64,000 bases of DNA from Paraburkholderia solitsugae (GTDB lineage Bacteria > Pseudomonadota > Gammaproteobacteria > Burkholderiales > Burkholderiaceae). The position numbers were made by a program, and so were the translations under genes. Every line of letters starts with the position of its first letter. Position 1 is the stretch's first letter. The notes beneath the pieces are model-generated. The model worked only from the letters and a program-made list of their open reading frames with translations. It was not told the origin of the DNA and ran no database searches. Positions 8,235 to 17,344 of this stretch are shown here, in pieces. The DNA lies in NCBI RefSeq assembly GCF_013177695.1, contig NZ_WOEY01000135.1, positions 1 through 64,000 on the forward strand, in the 5' to 3' direction.

Positions 8235-8534
8235 GCCAACCCCTACTTTCGAATAACGCGGTGGATTCAATATAAGCCGAGTTCCGCTGGAACACCTGAC
8301 CGAAAGCGCCGATTGTTTGTCAGATCGTCCTGACTTTATAAACCTCCCTCCATGTCAGCGCAGGTTTCTACCCATTGACTGCACTCCTTACTTTTGATTA
8401 AGTGACGTCTACGAGAATTTTCAATCGACTGGCTCGCCGCAAGATCTCGCCGCTTACGGAAGCGTCTTTTTTGTATTCATGGAATCCGGCAAAGCGCAAT
8501 GCACTGCCTCGTTCCACGTGGAGAAATGTTGGGT
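8235..8534. promoter_or_regulatory. Divergent promoter region of hydrolase and AraC-type regulator
   Basis: This 300-base stretch separates the divergent genes starting at 8234 (minus) and 8535 (plus). It must hold both promoters. No perfect inverted repeat was recognised; AraC sites are usually direct repeats and none stands out by eye. Confidence 0.4.
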
Positions 8535-9401
8535 ATGACGACAATACCGATTGATGGAGACAAACCCGTCTGGATTTTGCAAGGAAGTTTCGGGCGCGCA
8601 ACGGTGAACTTGATTAGCCGTCCGCTTGTCGCTCACGCTCACTCCCAATACCAGTTCCTTTTCAAGCTCGGCGGAAGCAACTGCAATTTCCGCATCGGCG
8701 CAGACGATTGCGCGCTTACAGCGGAGCGGGCAATCTGCCTGAATCCGTGGGTCGAACACTCGAAGAGCTGCAGCGGCGAAGAACCTTCCTTGATCCTTTC
8801 CCTCGTTATCGAAGCCCCCTGGCTGCGCCAGCAATTGAAACTCGCTGAAAACGGCACCGCGAGCATCTTCCCGAAGGCTGAAGTCGTCGTCACGCCGGAC
8901 GTGCGGCATCACGTGGATCGTATCGCCGCGGTGATCACCAACCACCTGGTCGCGCAGGACGACGATTGCATGCCCATTCTTGCGGATCTGGTGACCGCAC
9001 TCAGTCGCGATTTTGCCGATCCTGCGTTGACGGCCAGCATCATCCCGTCAGGCAGACCGATCGATTTTCGCATCCGCAAAGCGGTGGATTTCATCAAGCA
9101 CGCGTCGGTGACGAATCCCACCGTTGCTCAGGTCGCGGCTCAAGTCGGCCTATCCAGGTCGAGATTCTTCCAGCAATTCCGGCTATGCATGGGTATTTCA
9201 CCGCAGCACTATATCGATTGGGTCCGCATGTCTCATGCGATCCAGCTGCTCGGAGCTAGCGATAAACCGCTTTCGGATATAGCGGAAGAGTTGGGGTTCG
9301 AAGAACACAGCCACTTCACCCGCTTCTTCGCACAACACATGGGTGTGCCACCCAGTGAGTTTCGCAGGCATTCGGTGACACTGGACAATCAGAGCGGCTG
9401 A
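8535..9401 (+). CDS. AraC-family transcriptional regulator with N-terminal cupin
   Basis: The ATG at 8535 is preferred because GGAGA sits 11 bases upstream; ATGs at 8499 and 8526 are less well placed. The 288-residue product has an N-terminal cupin-type sensing half (LVAHAHSQYQFLFKLGG ... NPWVEHSKSC) and a C-terminal AraC/XylS DNA-binding half with two helix-turn-helix units: VAAQVGLSRSRFFQQFR and IAEELGFEEHSHFTRFF followed by MGVPPSEFRR. It is divergent from the alpha/beta hydrolase gene and likely controls it. The effector is unknown. Confidence 0.85.
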   Translation: MTTIPIDGDKPVWILQGSFGRATVNLISRPLVAHAHSQYQFLFKLGGSNCNFRIGADDCALTAERAICLNPWVEHSKSCSGEEPSLILSLVIEAPWLRQQLKLAENGTASIFPKAEVVVTPDVRHHVDRIAAVITNHLVAQDDDCMPILADLVTALSRDFADPALTASIIPSGRPIDFRIRKAVDFIKHASVTNPTVAQVAAQVGLSRSRFFQQFRLCMGISPQHYIDWVRMSHAIQLLGASDKPLSDIAEELGFEEHSHFTRFFAQHMGVPPSEFRRHSVTLDNQSG

Positions 9402-9406
9402 GCGGA

Positions 9407-9435
9407 GGTGTGGGGCCTCGGACGATCCCCACACC
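9407..9435. terminator. Bidirectional hairpin between convergent genes
   Basis: A perfect 9-bp inverted repeat, GGTGTGGGG and CCCCACACC, with an 11-base loop begins six bases after the regulator stop and lies 30 bases before the convergent hydrolase stop (9466). Position and symmetry suit a terminator serving both genes. There is no long T-run. Confidence 0.6.
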
Positions 9436-9465
9436 ATCTAAAATCCAGAATTGCTTTAGCCCGAA

Positions 9466-10425
9466 TCAGGCCGCGGACTTCTGTACCGCGTAACCACTTT
9501 CACTGATGGACTCGTCGGCGGCTACCGGATTGCCAAGCACGCCCAGTCCATCGATCTCGACCTCGACCCAGTCACCCGCCCGCATATGCACCAGACCCGG
9601 TGTCGGAAAGGGACCGTACTGACGCGAGAGATCATTGCCCTCGACATCATCCGGCTGAGGCTTCAACGCGCCAGGCGTGCCCATCGCAATCAGGTCGCCA
9701 GGCCGCAAACGATAACCCTGACTCAGATAGCTGATGACTTGCGCAACACTCAGCAGCATATCGTCGAGAGGTGCGCTCTGACGAAGCACACCATTGATGC
9801 GAGTCTTGATCGTGTGCGTGGCAGGATCGCCAAATTCGTCAGGGGTCATCAGCCACGGCCCATAGGACCCGGATCCTTCGAAATTCTTGCCGAGGCCGAA
9901 TTGACGATTGTGCATCTGGAACTCGCGAACCGATCCTTCGTTGAGGCAGGTGTAACCCGCCACATGTTCCAGCGCTCGCTCCACCGGTATATAACGTCCA
10001 GGCGTGCCGATGACGACGCCTAGTTCGCCCTCATAGTCGAACGCGCGTGCAACAGATTCCTGCGGCGCCAGAATCGGTTCGCCGGCGCCGACATAGGACG
10101 CAGCGGTGCGCATGAAAAGGTGCGGATACTCCATCGACGTTTGAAGTCCCGTTTCCGCGATATGGCTCTTGAAGTTCAACGCCAGGGCCCACATCGCGTT
10201 CGGGCGGTCCAGGAAGGGCTTGAGTGTGACGTCAGCGAGCGCGCGATCGCCGCGGCGTCCTTGTGCGGCTTGTTGCAAGCGCGTTAGCCCATCCTCCTGC
10301 TCCAGGATTGAAATGAGGCTGGACGGCAGGTCCGGCGCAATGTCGGAGACGGCGACGAAATGAGTCGGGCTGGTAACGATGCCGAGTGCGAAGCGGCCAC
10401 CGTCGGCGTAAGCAATAATCTTCAT
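9466..10425 (-). CDS. Fumarylacetoacetate-hydrolase-family protein
   Basis: The 319-residue protein has the FAH-fold core: the metal-binding E-x-E in RAFDYEGELGVVIG, the later GYTCLNEGSVREFQ and GLGKNFEGSGSYGPW, the R-x-N-G block TRINGVLRQSAPLDDM, and the terminal DLIAMGTPGALK with GDWVEVEIDGLG. Members hydrolyse or decarboxylate beta-diketo/oxo acids from aromatic catabolism. It heads no obvious pathway by itself, but the next gene upstream is an aromatic-acid permease, which supports a role in a ring-cleavage route. Start ATG at 10425; the 160-base gap to the permease gene holds no recognisable feature. Confidence 0.85.
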   Translation of the reverse strand: MKIIAYADGGRFALGIVTSPTHFVAVSDIAPDLPSSLISILEQEDGLTRLQQAAQGRRGDRALADVTLKPFLDRPNAMWALALNFKSHIAETGLQTSMEYPHLFMRTAASYVGAGEPILAPQESVARAFDYEGELGVVIGTPGRYIPVERALEHVAGYTCLNEGSVREFQMHNRQFGLGKNFEGSGSYGPWLMTPDEFGDPATHTIKTRINGVLRQSAPLDDMLLSVAQVISYLSQGYRLRPGDLIAMGTPGALKPQPDDVEGNDLSRQYGPFPTPGLVHMRAGDWVEVEIDGLGVLGNPVAADESISESGYAVQKSAA

Positions 10426-10587
10426 GATCGAGAATGCCTTTGCATTGGATTAAAAAGCTGGATGTGCAGTCTGAATGTTGGCGCGCGGTCCCATGTGCAT
10501 CGTTGGCGCCAGCAGCGCGCTGGCGTCTTCGAGCGTTCGCGCGTCCAATTGACGATTTGTCAGTGAGGAAGCATGACGTGGCGAGTC

Positions 10588-11877
10588 TCAGTTCTCCGCC
10601 ACGGCGCTGTCGGGAAACTTTTGAACTGCTCTACGACCGACCAACGATAAGGCGCCGAGCGCGAGGATCGCAGCACCAGCGGGCACTACGGCGGTGAGGA
10701 GAATATCGCGCACCGGCCAGCCGAGCGACAGCAAGCCTCCGCCAATCGCCGGCCCAACGAAGGAACCGACCCGCCCGATCGCATGCCCCCAGCCCACCCC
10801 GGTGGCGCGAATCTCCGGCGGATAGAAGGCGACTGCGAGCGCCGTTTGGCCCATGATGCCGTTGACCAGCCCGGCGCCGATCACACCGATGAACAGCAGC
10901 ACGATGGCCGGCGTCACCGCCACCTGGCTGAGGCTGCCGATGCTGATAATCACCAGCAGCAATCCCACAACCAGCGCCGATTTCACCCTGAGCCTGCCGG
11001 CAAGCGTCATCATCGTGACAGCCAGCGTCATCAGGACGTTGCCGCTCAGACCACCGATACTGAAGGCCGCCATGCCGACCGACGCATGGTCCGCCGAGAA
11101 GCCGAAGTCGACCAGAAGCGTCGGCACCCAGAACAGCAAGGCATAGACGTCCATGAAAATCAGGAATGAAAACAGCCACAACAGGCACGTGTAGGCGCCC
11201 AGACCATTTTCGAACAGCGCCTTGAGCGGGTTAGACACACGCACGGCGGCGGCATCCGCGGCCACCGGGCTGCGCGCGGGGAGGATGCGAAAGAACGCAA
11301 GAACCAGCAGGAAAGGCAGGACACCGCCGGTCACAAAGATCGATTGCCAGCCGAAGTGACTCATCAGAGGACCACCGGCCACGCCGCCCGTGACCGCACC
11401 CACGGACATGCCGGTCGTCACGAGCAGGGACGCCGCCACCTTATGCTTCGCGCCAATGATGCCGGCCGCCGCCGTAATTGCGATCGGCAACGCCGCGCCC
11501 AAACCGATGGCCGCCGCAAGGCGCATGACGGACAAGCTGGCGATATTGCTCGCGTAGGCCGTCGCGAGCGTGCTCCCGGCGAACAGCACAACACTCGCGA
11601 CGCCGATGAAACGGTGTCCGAAACGTTGCGCGAGCGGACCGGAAATCATGAAACCAATCGCTGCGCCAACGTTCGTCGCCACGAAAACGGTGGTGAAGAG
11701 CGCCGGCGCCAGGTGCCATTCATGAGCGAGCTTTGGCACGACAAAGGAGATCGACGTGGTGTTGAATCCGTCCAGAACGATCACCAGGAAGCACACCAGC
11801 AGGGCCAGCACGGGCCCTGCCCGGCGTGTTTTCGCCTGGCCGCCCTCGATGGACGGCTTCGGGTCTTTCGTATTCAT
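10588..11877 (-). CDS. MFS transporter, aromatic acid:H+ symporter type (AAHS)
   Basis: The start at 11877 (MNTKDPKPSIEGG) is preceded by GGAGATGATCCG; the longer frame adds unlike residues. The 429-residue protein has 12 predicted membrane helices and the AAHS marks: an acidic D-G-(F/Y)-N/D motif in helix 1 (VIVLDGFNTTSISFVVP), the loop-2 motif SGPLAQRFGHR, and late YPPEIRATGVGWGHAIGRVGSFVGP. PcaK/BenK-like members import hydroxylated benzoates with protons. The surrounding FAH hydrolase and exported amidase-like genes suggest import of an aromatic or cyclic acid. Substrate unknown. Confidence 0.85.
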   Translation of the reverse strand: MNTKDPKPSIEGGQAKTRRAGPVLALLVCFLVIVLDGFNTTSISFVVPKLAHEWHLAPALFTTVFVATNVGAAIGFMISGPLAQRFGHRFIGVASVVLFAGSTLATAYASNIASLSVMRLAAAIGLGAALPIAITAAAGIIGAKHKVAASLLVTTGMSVGAVTGGVAGGPLMSHFGWQSIFVTGGVLPFLLVLAFFRILPARSPVAADAAAVRVSNPLKALFENGLGAYTCLLWLFSFLIFMDVYALLFWVPTLLVDFGFSADHASVGMAAFSIGGLSGNVLMTLAVTMMTLAGRLRVKSALVVGLLLVIISIGSLSQVAVTPAIVLLFIGVIGAGLVNGIMGQTALAVAFYPPEIRATGVGWGHAIGRVGSFVGPAIGGGLLSLGWPVRDILLTAVVPAGAAILALGALSLVGRRAVQKFPDSAVAEN

Positions 11878-11979
11878 CGGATCATCTCCATTGCAACTCG
11901 TACACGGGCACACGACCCGGCTGACATGCCGTCGCCACGCGTACGCAAACATCTATTGAACTGACGCACCATCATGAAT

Positions 11980-13182
11980 TCAGGCCCGTGTGAACGCTGC
12001 GATGCGTTGCTGAAGCGCGGGGGTAAAAATCCGCTTGGGAAGCATGCAATGAATACCCTTGGGCGGAATGGTCGAGTAGACCGTTCCGGTCTGATTGGCG
12101 TATTGCGTCACACGGAAGCTGCCTGCCACGCTATAGATTCCGTAGCAATCTTCCAGTGCAATACCGGTGGCCGCGGACAGCCAGCCGATCATCTGGCGCA
12201 GGCAGGCAACCAGCGAATTCTCGAGGGAGTCGGAAAACCCGAAACCGATCCAGTGGTCAGGTGTCTCCGCCATCGGCACATTCAGCGCAGCGCCCTTGTG
12301 CACGATGTACTGAATACGCATCTCTTCGAAGGCCGTCTCAATCGAAGTCTGATCGACGTTACCCTCACCGGACGCTCCCATGGAGCCGCCCGTCCACACC
12401 CGAGCGCCGCTCACCTGCACCGGCAGGAAAATCGATGTGTCGACACCCAGCACGGCACAGTCCAGATTGCCGCCGTAGTTACCCGCCAGATTGGCGCTGA
12501 TGGGTTTCTCGCCGCCCGGTTGCGTGGCGATATACGCCTGAAATGGTTTCAGCGGAATATTGACACCCGGTACATACGCGGCGGCCGTCCTGTCCTTGTC
12601 GAATTTCAGATAGCGCAGGTAAGGCTTGAAATCGTGCGGCAATGCGCCGACGCCGGGGGGCGCGGAATTCCAGCCCCAGTCGATCGGCCGCATCTTCAAC
12701 ATACGGCATTCGACCAGATCGCCCGCTTCGGCACCGATGATCGAAACCGGCCCAATCAGCGAGAAGGGACCGTTGGGGTACTTCTTGCGGATCGGCTCGC
12801 GCTCCTTGAAGTTCATCCCATACTTTGCCTCATTGCCCCAGTTGGTCCACGTGCCGTCATACCAGACGGTATCGCCCGACTTGATCGTGACCGCCGTCGG
12901 CGCGCTGGGCTCGATCTGCCCGACCCTGACCGTGTCCAGCGACGGCACCAGTTTGATGGTCTGACCTTCGCGCGAGGCTGCCGCAACAGCCGCCTCCTGC
13001 GACGTGCCACTTTGCGCGCGAGCGGCGCCGGACAAACCTAAAGCGCCCGCCGCAAACGCACCGAAGCCAAGCTTCAGAATCGATCGGCGGCAAGCGTCGG
13101 TAGCATCATGTGTCGATGCATGCTTGTCGTCCATGGCGCCTGTTACGCCCACTGCATCGCGTTGTTCTGTTTCGCGTTTCAT
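11980..13182 (-). CDS. Exported acetamidase/formamidase-family protein (Tat signal)
   Basis: A 400-residue protein with an unusual long N-region (31 residues) before a twin-arginine signal, CRRSILKLGFGAFAAGALG, and a cleavage-like A-R-A-Q. The mature part resembles the FmdA/AmdA fold: VTIKSGDTVWYD, GDLVECRMLKMRP, GGNLDCAVLGVDTSIFLPV and the late block GFSDSLENSLVACLRQM. Cytoplasmic members hydrolyse formamide or acetamide; periplasmic Tat-exported members are poorly studied. It is followed 48 bases downstream by an exported GlcG-like gene, pointing to a periplasmic step. ATG at 13182 has GGGAAGA upstream. Confidence 0.8.
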   Translation of the reverse strand: MKRETEQRDAVGVTGAMDDKHASTHDATDACRRSILKLGFGAFAAGALGLSGAARAQSGTSQEAAVAAASREGQTIKLVPSLDTVRVGQIEPSAPTAVTIKSGDTVWYDGTWTNWGNEAKYGMNFKEREPIRKKYPNGPFSLIGPVSIIGAEAGDLVECRMLKMRPIDWGWNSAPPGVGALPHDFKPYLRYLKFDKDRTAAAYVPGVNIPLKPFQAYIATQPGGEKPISANLAGNYGGNLDCAVLGVDTSIFLPVQVSGARVWTGGSMGASGEGNVDQTSIETAFEEMRIQYIVHKGAALNVPMAETPDHWIGFGFSDSLENSLVACLRQMIGWLSAATGIALEDCYGIYSVAGSFRVTQYANQTGTVYSTIPPKGIHCMLPKRIFTPALQQRIAAFTRA

Positions 13183-13230
13183 GAAAATCTTCCCAATATC
13201 GTTTCTATCGTTTCAATAGGACACGACGTG

Positions 13231-13794
13231 TCATCGCACAGTCGTTGCACCGATTGCTTCAATCGCACCCTTGACGACCTGATCATCGATCTCAGAGGGC
13301 GCACCACTCGCGCCGACGGCACCTAACAGATGCCCGTCGGCAAAGACCGGAAACACACCCCGTCCCGGCAGAAACGGGGCGAAATACCCCACGCCGGAAA
13401 CATTGCTGTACTCCGAAGGATCGTCCTTGAAACGCTGCTCCAGCGTCGCACCGGACTGACCACCGAGCGCAACGGACGCAAAGGCTTTGCCGCGCGCGAA
13501 ATCAACGCTGACAAAGGGCGCGCCGTCCATGCGCACGGCCATGATGACGTGACCTCCCGGGTCGAGCACGGCGAAACTCATCGCCAGATGGCGGCTCTGC
13601 GCGGTTGCCGTTGCGATTTCAACGAGCTTCATTGCCTGCTTCAGGCTCAGCGAATAGCTTGCGAGCGGAGACGCTGCCTGTTGCGCTTCAGTCGTGTCGG
13701 CAACGCAAACGTTGCTCAGAAAAGCGAAGCATGCTGAACCAAGTAATGCGGCCAATACGGCCTTTTTTGACGGAAATGACCGACAGAATCTCAA
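13231..13794 (-). CDS. Exported GlcG/HbpS-like (DUF336) protein
   Basis: The start is TTG at 13794, supported by GAGGAG at a good distance and giving a normal signal peptide (RFCRSFPSKKAVLAALLGSACFAFLSNVCVA). The mature 150 residues match the GlcG/HbpS family: LSLKQAMKLVEIATATAQSR, FAVLDPGGHVIMAVRMDGAPF, FARGKAFASVAL, and GRGVFPVFADGHLLGAVGASG. HbpS binds haem; others are associated with glycolate or diol use. It lies just upstream (5') of the exported amidase-like gene on the same strand, so both are likely co-expressed. Confidence 0.8.
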   Translation of the reverse strand: MRFCRSFPSKKAVLAALLGSACFAFLSNVCVADTTEAQQAASPLASYSLSLKQAMKLVEIATATAQSRHLAMSFAVLDPGGHVIMAVRMDGAPFVSVDFARGKAFASVALGGQSGATLEQRFKDDPSEYSNVSGVGYFAPFLPGRGVFPVFADGHLLGAVGASGAPSEIDDQVVKGAIEAIGATTVR

Positions 13795-13967
13795 GCTAGT
13801 CTCCTCTTCATGACACCTCGAGCTGCGCTCGGTAGATGAAGCTTATGCCGGGACCCACGAGTCGCTATAACCAGAAAGATCGCGCGCTTACCAACACGTC
13901 CGATAATTTTTGATCGGGCTTATCGCTGAGGACGCAGTCCCCAGCGCCGCCCTTAAAGCTGATCGTG

Positions 13968-14300
13968 TTATTGACCTGATGCGGATGCCGGCGTAGCGGG
14001 TTTCGATGCAGCGGCCTTGCGCTCCGCGTCCGTGAGATTCTGCGGATAGTTATCCTGATTGCCTGACTCTCGATAACCGTTCTTTTCGAGTGCCTTCAAC
14101 TCGGCGTTCTTCTTTTCCCGGCGGGCCTTGCGCGCAGCCTTCCGCTGAGCTTTGGCGATCTGCTTTGGCGTCGATGCGCTCATCGATGAGGACGCCTGCT
14201 CCCCATTAGCCGGTTGTTGAGCCATCGCCACAGGCGCCTCGATAAGCATCAAGCCAAGCGATGCGACGAGTGCAGCTGAAACTGCACGAAACTGGACCAT
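13968..14300 (-). CDS. Small secreted DUF4148-like protein
   Basis: A 110-residue product with a signal peptide (MVQFRAVSAALVASLGLMLIEAPVAMA) and a lysine/arginine/alanine-rich central segment (KAQRKAARKARREKKNAEL) predicted to be helical, followed by a motif like E-K-N-G-Y-R-E-S-G-N-Q-D-N-Y-P-Q-N-L. The N-G-Y and N-Y-P elements recall DUF4148 proteins, which are abundant small periplasmic proteins in Burkholderia. No enzymatic role is expected. It lies between the beta-propeller gene and the GlcG-like gene on the same strand. Confidence 0.65.
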   Translation of the reverse strand: MVQFRAVSAALVASLGLMLIEAPVAMAQQPANGEQASSSMSASTPKQIAKAQRKAARKARREKKNAELKALEKNGYRESGNQDNYPQNLTDAERKAAASKPATPASASGQ

Positions 14301-14357
14301 GATTGAGTCTCTTTGAAAGTTGGATTACTGAGGGCGGAGGGAGCGTGTGATACAAGC

Positions 14358-14390
14358 TGCCCCAGGACCGTTTGACGAAGTCCTGGGGCA
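14358..14390. terminator. Strong hairpin downstream of the beta-propeller gene
   Basis: A perfect 11-bp inverted repeat (TGCCCCAGGAC / GTCCTGGGGCA) with an 11-base loop lies 58 bases downstream of the beta-propeller stop and 58 bases before the start of the small secreted protein gene. No T-run follows on the minus strand, so it may attenuate rather than fully end transcription. Confidence 0.55.
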
Positions 14391-14447
14391 ACAGTCCGAC
14401 TGCGAGTCACACGCGTCAAACGACTGCCGGCTCGTTTATTGGCTCAC

Positions 14448-15578
14448 TTACTCGGTCGCGAACACCGCTACGCCGGCGCCTGCGAACTCCTCCGAGTGGC
14501 CCGGTCCGTGCGGCACGAAGACACGATGGGACTCACCGTCCACCGCCACCGAGTGCGCGCCCGCCGTGGTCGGAACAATCGCGGCGATGCTACGCGTAGC
14601 GGCGTCGATAATGCCGAGCGCCGGGTCGAACTTCGCCGTCTTGCTGCCAACCTGCGAAACGTTGTCAGCCGAACGGTGGCCGGCGGCCACGAAGTAGCGA
14701 TTGGACACCTGGTCGTACACGACTTCGTCCGCGCCGCCGAACGGCAACTCGGCGACGGTTTGGCCGTTCGTACGGTCGATGATCACCGTGGTCTGCTTGC
14801 CACCCTCGTCCGGATCGCATCCGATCAGTGCATCGTTGCCCGGGCCCATTGCGATGCCTGTCGGACCTTCACAACCCTTCAGTGCGAATACGTTTTCGAC
14901 GACAGGCTTGCCTTCGAGAACCGATGCGGCCGGAATCACATCGACCTCCCCTTTCGGATTGGCCTTCGTACCATCGTTATTCAGCACGAAGTTCTTGCCC
15001 TTCGGGTCATACCCGCACGCCTCAAGACCGGTCGAGTCCTTCAACGTGAGCTTGCCGATCACCTCCTGAGTGTCGGTATTGATGAAGGTGGCAAAAGGCG
15101 GCTCTTCCGCGCCACTCGAGAACATCACGACATGATGCTCAGGGTCCAGACAGCTCTCATCGGCGCGAATACCGGAACTGCTGACGGTAATGGTCTTAAC
15201 CAGTTTCTTCGTAGCGACGTCGATCACCTTGACCGAGTTGACGTCCCCTACGTACACCAGCGACGTGCCCGGCAACGGCGTAACCCCCGACGGCCCCGAT
15301 TTGTCATGGTTGGGTCCAATGCCGGCGAAGTCCGCCTTGATCTGGTCGAGCAGCGTGGCCGTTTTCGTGTCGAACACGTCGAGCGTCGCGTTCGCCCCAT
15401 CCGCAAGGTAGTACTTGCCGTCCGCCGACGCGCTGATATCGAAGCCGAACGGCTTGGCGCTGGTCACCGGAATATTCGCGAGCCATTTGGGCGCGGTCTC
15501 TGCCGCGTTGCTCGCCCACGTATAAGCGCCGATCGCCAAAGTACCCGCTAAAGCCAGTCCGAGGTAGGTACGTTTCAT
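14448..15578 (-). CDS. Secreted YVTN/NHL-type beta-propeller protein
   Basis: The start at 15578 has GGAGGAG nearby; a longer frame adds 22 unlike residues. The 376-residue product begins with a signal or anchor (MKRTYLGLALAGTLAIGAYTWASNAAE) and then repeats of about 45 residues with the pattern of YVTN propellers: PFGFDISASADGKYYLADG, NATLDVFDTKTATLLD, LVYVGDVNSVKVIDVATKKLVKTI, GGADEVVYDQVSNRYFVAAG and HSVAVDGESHRVFVPHG. Such proteins are periplasmic and often bind ligands or redox partners; the function here is unknown. It sits 109 bases downstream of a porin gene, which suggests a shared periplasmic uptake or processing role. Confidence 0.8.
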   Translation of the reverse strand: MKRTYLGLALAGTLAIGAYTWASNAAETAPKWLANIPVTSAKPFGFDISASADGKYYLADGANATLDVFDTKTATLLDQIKADFAGIGPNHDKSGPSGVTPLPGTSLVYVGDVNSVKVIDVATKKLVKTITVSSSGIRADESCLDPEHHVVMFSSGAEEPPFATFINTDTQEVIGKLTLKDSTGLEACGYDPKGKNFVLNNDGTKANPKGEVDVIPAASVLEGKPVVENVFALKGCEGPTGIAMGPGNDALIGCDPDEGGKQTTVIIDRTNGQTVAELPFGGADEVVYDQVSNRYFVAAGHRSADNVSQVGSKTAKFDPALGIIDAATRSIAAIVPTTAGAHSVAVDGESHRVFVPHGPGHSEEFAGAGVAVFATE

Positions 15579-15686
15579 GTGTTGACTCCTCCAATCACTC
15601 GTTAAAATTTCCAGCCGCAGCTGGGACGGGGAGCACTTCCCCAATTCGGTTATCGCAACGCAGACGAATCTGCGAAATAGGCGTGG

Positions 15687-16805
15687 TTAGAAAGCGTGAT
15701 AGATGCCGACTCGCACGTCTGTCTGCTGACCCGCCAGCGAGGGTTGGAAACTCGCGCCGATGACGGCGTCCACACCGGATGACGCCTTCAGGTAGTCCGA
15801 GGAGATGTAGACCTGGGTACGTTTCGACAGCGAATAAAGCGCCGCTGCGGTCACCTGGTTCCACGTGTGACCTTCGAAGCCGGTGTGCTGATAACCCAGA
15901 ACCAGCTGCGTGGCAGGCGTCACCTGATAGGTCGCGCCAGTTTCATAAACATGCATGACCGAGGTTTCGGTCTGGTACTTCAGGACGGTATCGCTGAAGT
16001 TGCCGTAGAGCGTGAAGTCTCCAATCGCATACGACGCACCGATCCCGAACGTCCCCAAAGAGCTGATCTGGAACTCCGGCGCCAGATCGGTCGCAGTATT
16101 GTTCGACACAGTGGCGACAGGCACATTGAAGAACGAATGGACACCAATTTGCGCATAGGGGTCGAGCGTGGGCTTGGCCTGGTACGTGTACGCCGCGCCC
16201 ATCGTGAAAGGTCCGTGAGCGTATTGCAAACCGGCACTCCATCCGCTTCCGTCATGAAAGCTTCCGGCCGTATTGCTAAAGCCGTACATCGCACCAAATG
16301 TCAAGCCGCCCCACACGGGACTCGTGTACTTGATGGAGTTTTTCAGGCGGTCATTGTTGGTGTGGTCGAAGTCGCCCTGGTGGATTGCGTAGCCGCTACC
16401 GGAGGAGCCCACGTTGAACTGGCCAAAGAAGTCCGCGCTGAAGTCGAACTGATTACCCATTGTCAGCGTGCCGTAGTCGGACTGCAGACCCACCCAAGCC
16501 TGCTGGCCAAACAAGGTATTCGGCTGATTGAGTTGACCGTTGTTCAGGTTAAACAGCGTCGACAACTTGAACACGGTCTTGACGCCACCGCCGAGATCCT
16601 CGATGCCGGTCAATATCCAAAGATTTGGAAACAGCACACCGCTATCCGCCTTGTAATTGCTGTGACCGCCTTCGTTATCGACGAACGTGATACCGTCGTC
16701 CAGTTTGCCCGCCATCGTGATGCTACTCTGCGCAAAGCTCGCACAGCTCAAACCAGCGCTGCACAATCCCGCACCAATGACCGCGGCAATCGTCCTTCTT
16801 TTCAT
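15687..16805 (-). CDS. Gram-negative general porin (OmpC-like)
   Basis: The start at 16805 is set by GAGGAAG and gives a standard signal peptide (MKRRTIAAVIGAGLCSAGLSCASFA). The 372-residue product has the Burkholderia trimeric porin pattern: SSITMAGKLDDGITFVDNEGG, SGVLFPNLWILTGIEDLGGGVKTVFKL, QAWVGLQSDYGTLTMGNQFD and a C-terminal aromatic residue in DVRVGIYHAF, the beta-assembly signal. It forms a 16-stranded outer-membrane channel. A LacI-type operator-like palindrome (17033-17044) lies 230 bases upstream, so expression may follow the regulator at 22254. Confidence 0.9.
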   Translation of the reverse strand: MKRRTIAAVIGAGLCSAGLSCASFAQSSITMAGKLDDGITFVDNEGGHSNYKADSGVLFPNLWILTGIEDLGGGVKTVFKLSTLFNLNNGQLNQPNTLFGQQAWVGLQSDYGTLTMGNQFDFSADFFGQFNVGSSGSGYAIHQGDFDHTNNDRLKNSIKYTSPVWGGLTFGAMYGFSNTAGSFHDGSGWSAGLQYAHGPFTMGAAYTYQAKPTLDPYAQIGVHSFFNVPVATVSNNTATDLAPEFQISSLGTFGIGASYAIGDFTLYGNFSDTVLKYQTETSVMHVYETGATYQVTPATQLVLGYQHTGFEGHTWNQVTAAALYSLSKRTQVYISSDYLKASSGVDAVIGASFQPSLAGQQTDVRVGIYHAF

Positions 16806-16875
16806 GTCTTCCTCACTCGCTCTTAGTAATGGATTCACTGCCAGCCGCTTACGGTTTTGCAGCTCGCTTTTATAT

Positions 16876-16890
16876 ATTCGTTCTACGAAT
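16876..16890. promoter_or_regulatory. Inverted repeat in the porin promoter region
   Basis: ATTCGT-TCT-ACGAAT is a perfect 6-bp inverted repeat with a 3-base spacer, 71 bases upstream of the porin start. The site could be an operator overlapping the promoter; no regulator can be named from the sequence. Confidence 0.35.
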
Positions 16891-17032
16891 CATCAAGGCA
16901 GGAAATACGGCCTGAAAGAAATGCTCGATGCACCTGCAAGACGACCCAATCGCGTCGGCCGTTTCCTTAGCCGGCTTTCCGACCCACCACCACGCCAAAT
17001 CCTTCCTCAAGCTCTATTGATGCAATATTTGC

Positions 17033-17044
17033 GCAATCGATTGC
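17033..17044. promoter_or_regulatory. LacI-type operator-like palindrome (site 1)
   Basis: GCAATCGATTGC is a perfect 12-bp palindrome with a central CG, the typical form of LacI/PurR-family operators. It matches the four other sites at 22047, 22143, 28234 and 28353 (GCAA-N-CG-N-TTGC). It lies 228 bases upstream of the porin start. Confidence 0.55.
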
Positions 17045-17303
17045 TTCATAGTGCGTACTGATGTCAGCGCAATTGAGAACACCGTGATCGTTGATCGCCC
17101 TGGTTTTCCCTGCGCATTCTCGACCGATCTGGTTTCCTATTGCGTTTTCATCGACCGGATCGTTATCCAGATAATACGGAACATCGGGTTAATCTCCTTG
17201 ACCTCGAAGTCTCGCCGCTTATCAAAACGTCCGTTTTCGTGACGAATGATGATGGGGTGTAGCAACAACGGCGGCAACGGACAGGTGAGACAACCAACTC
17301 AAT

Positions 17304-17337
17304 GGGCGACAAACCACCCTAAGTTCATTTGTCGCCC
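17304..17337. terminator. Hairpin at the end of the ABC-transporter operon
   Basis: GGGCGACAAA and TTTGTCGCCC form a perfect 10-bp inverted repeat with a 14-base loop, eight bases beyond the stop of the last permease gene (17345). Position suits transcription termination on the minus strand; there is no clear T-run. Confidence 0.55.
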
Positions 17338-17344
17338 CGCCGAG

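Larger units (their letters stand above)
16806..17303. promoter_or_regulatory. Intergenic region upstream of the porin
   Basis: About 500 bases without a convincing gene. It contains an AT-rich stretch (16866-16880), a small inverted repeat (16876-16890) and a perfect 12-bp palindrome (17033-17044), listed separately. The rest shows nothing recognisable. Confidence 0.5.
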
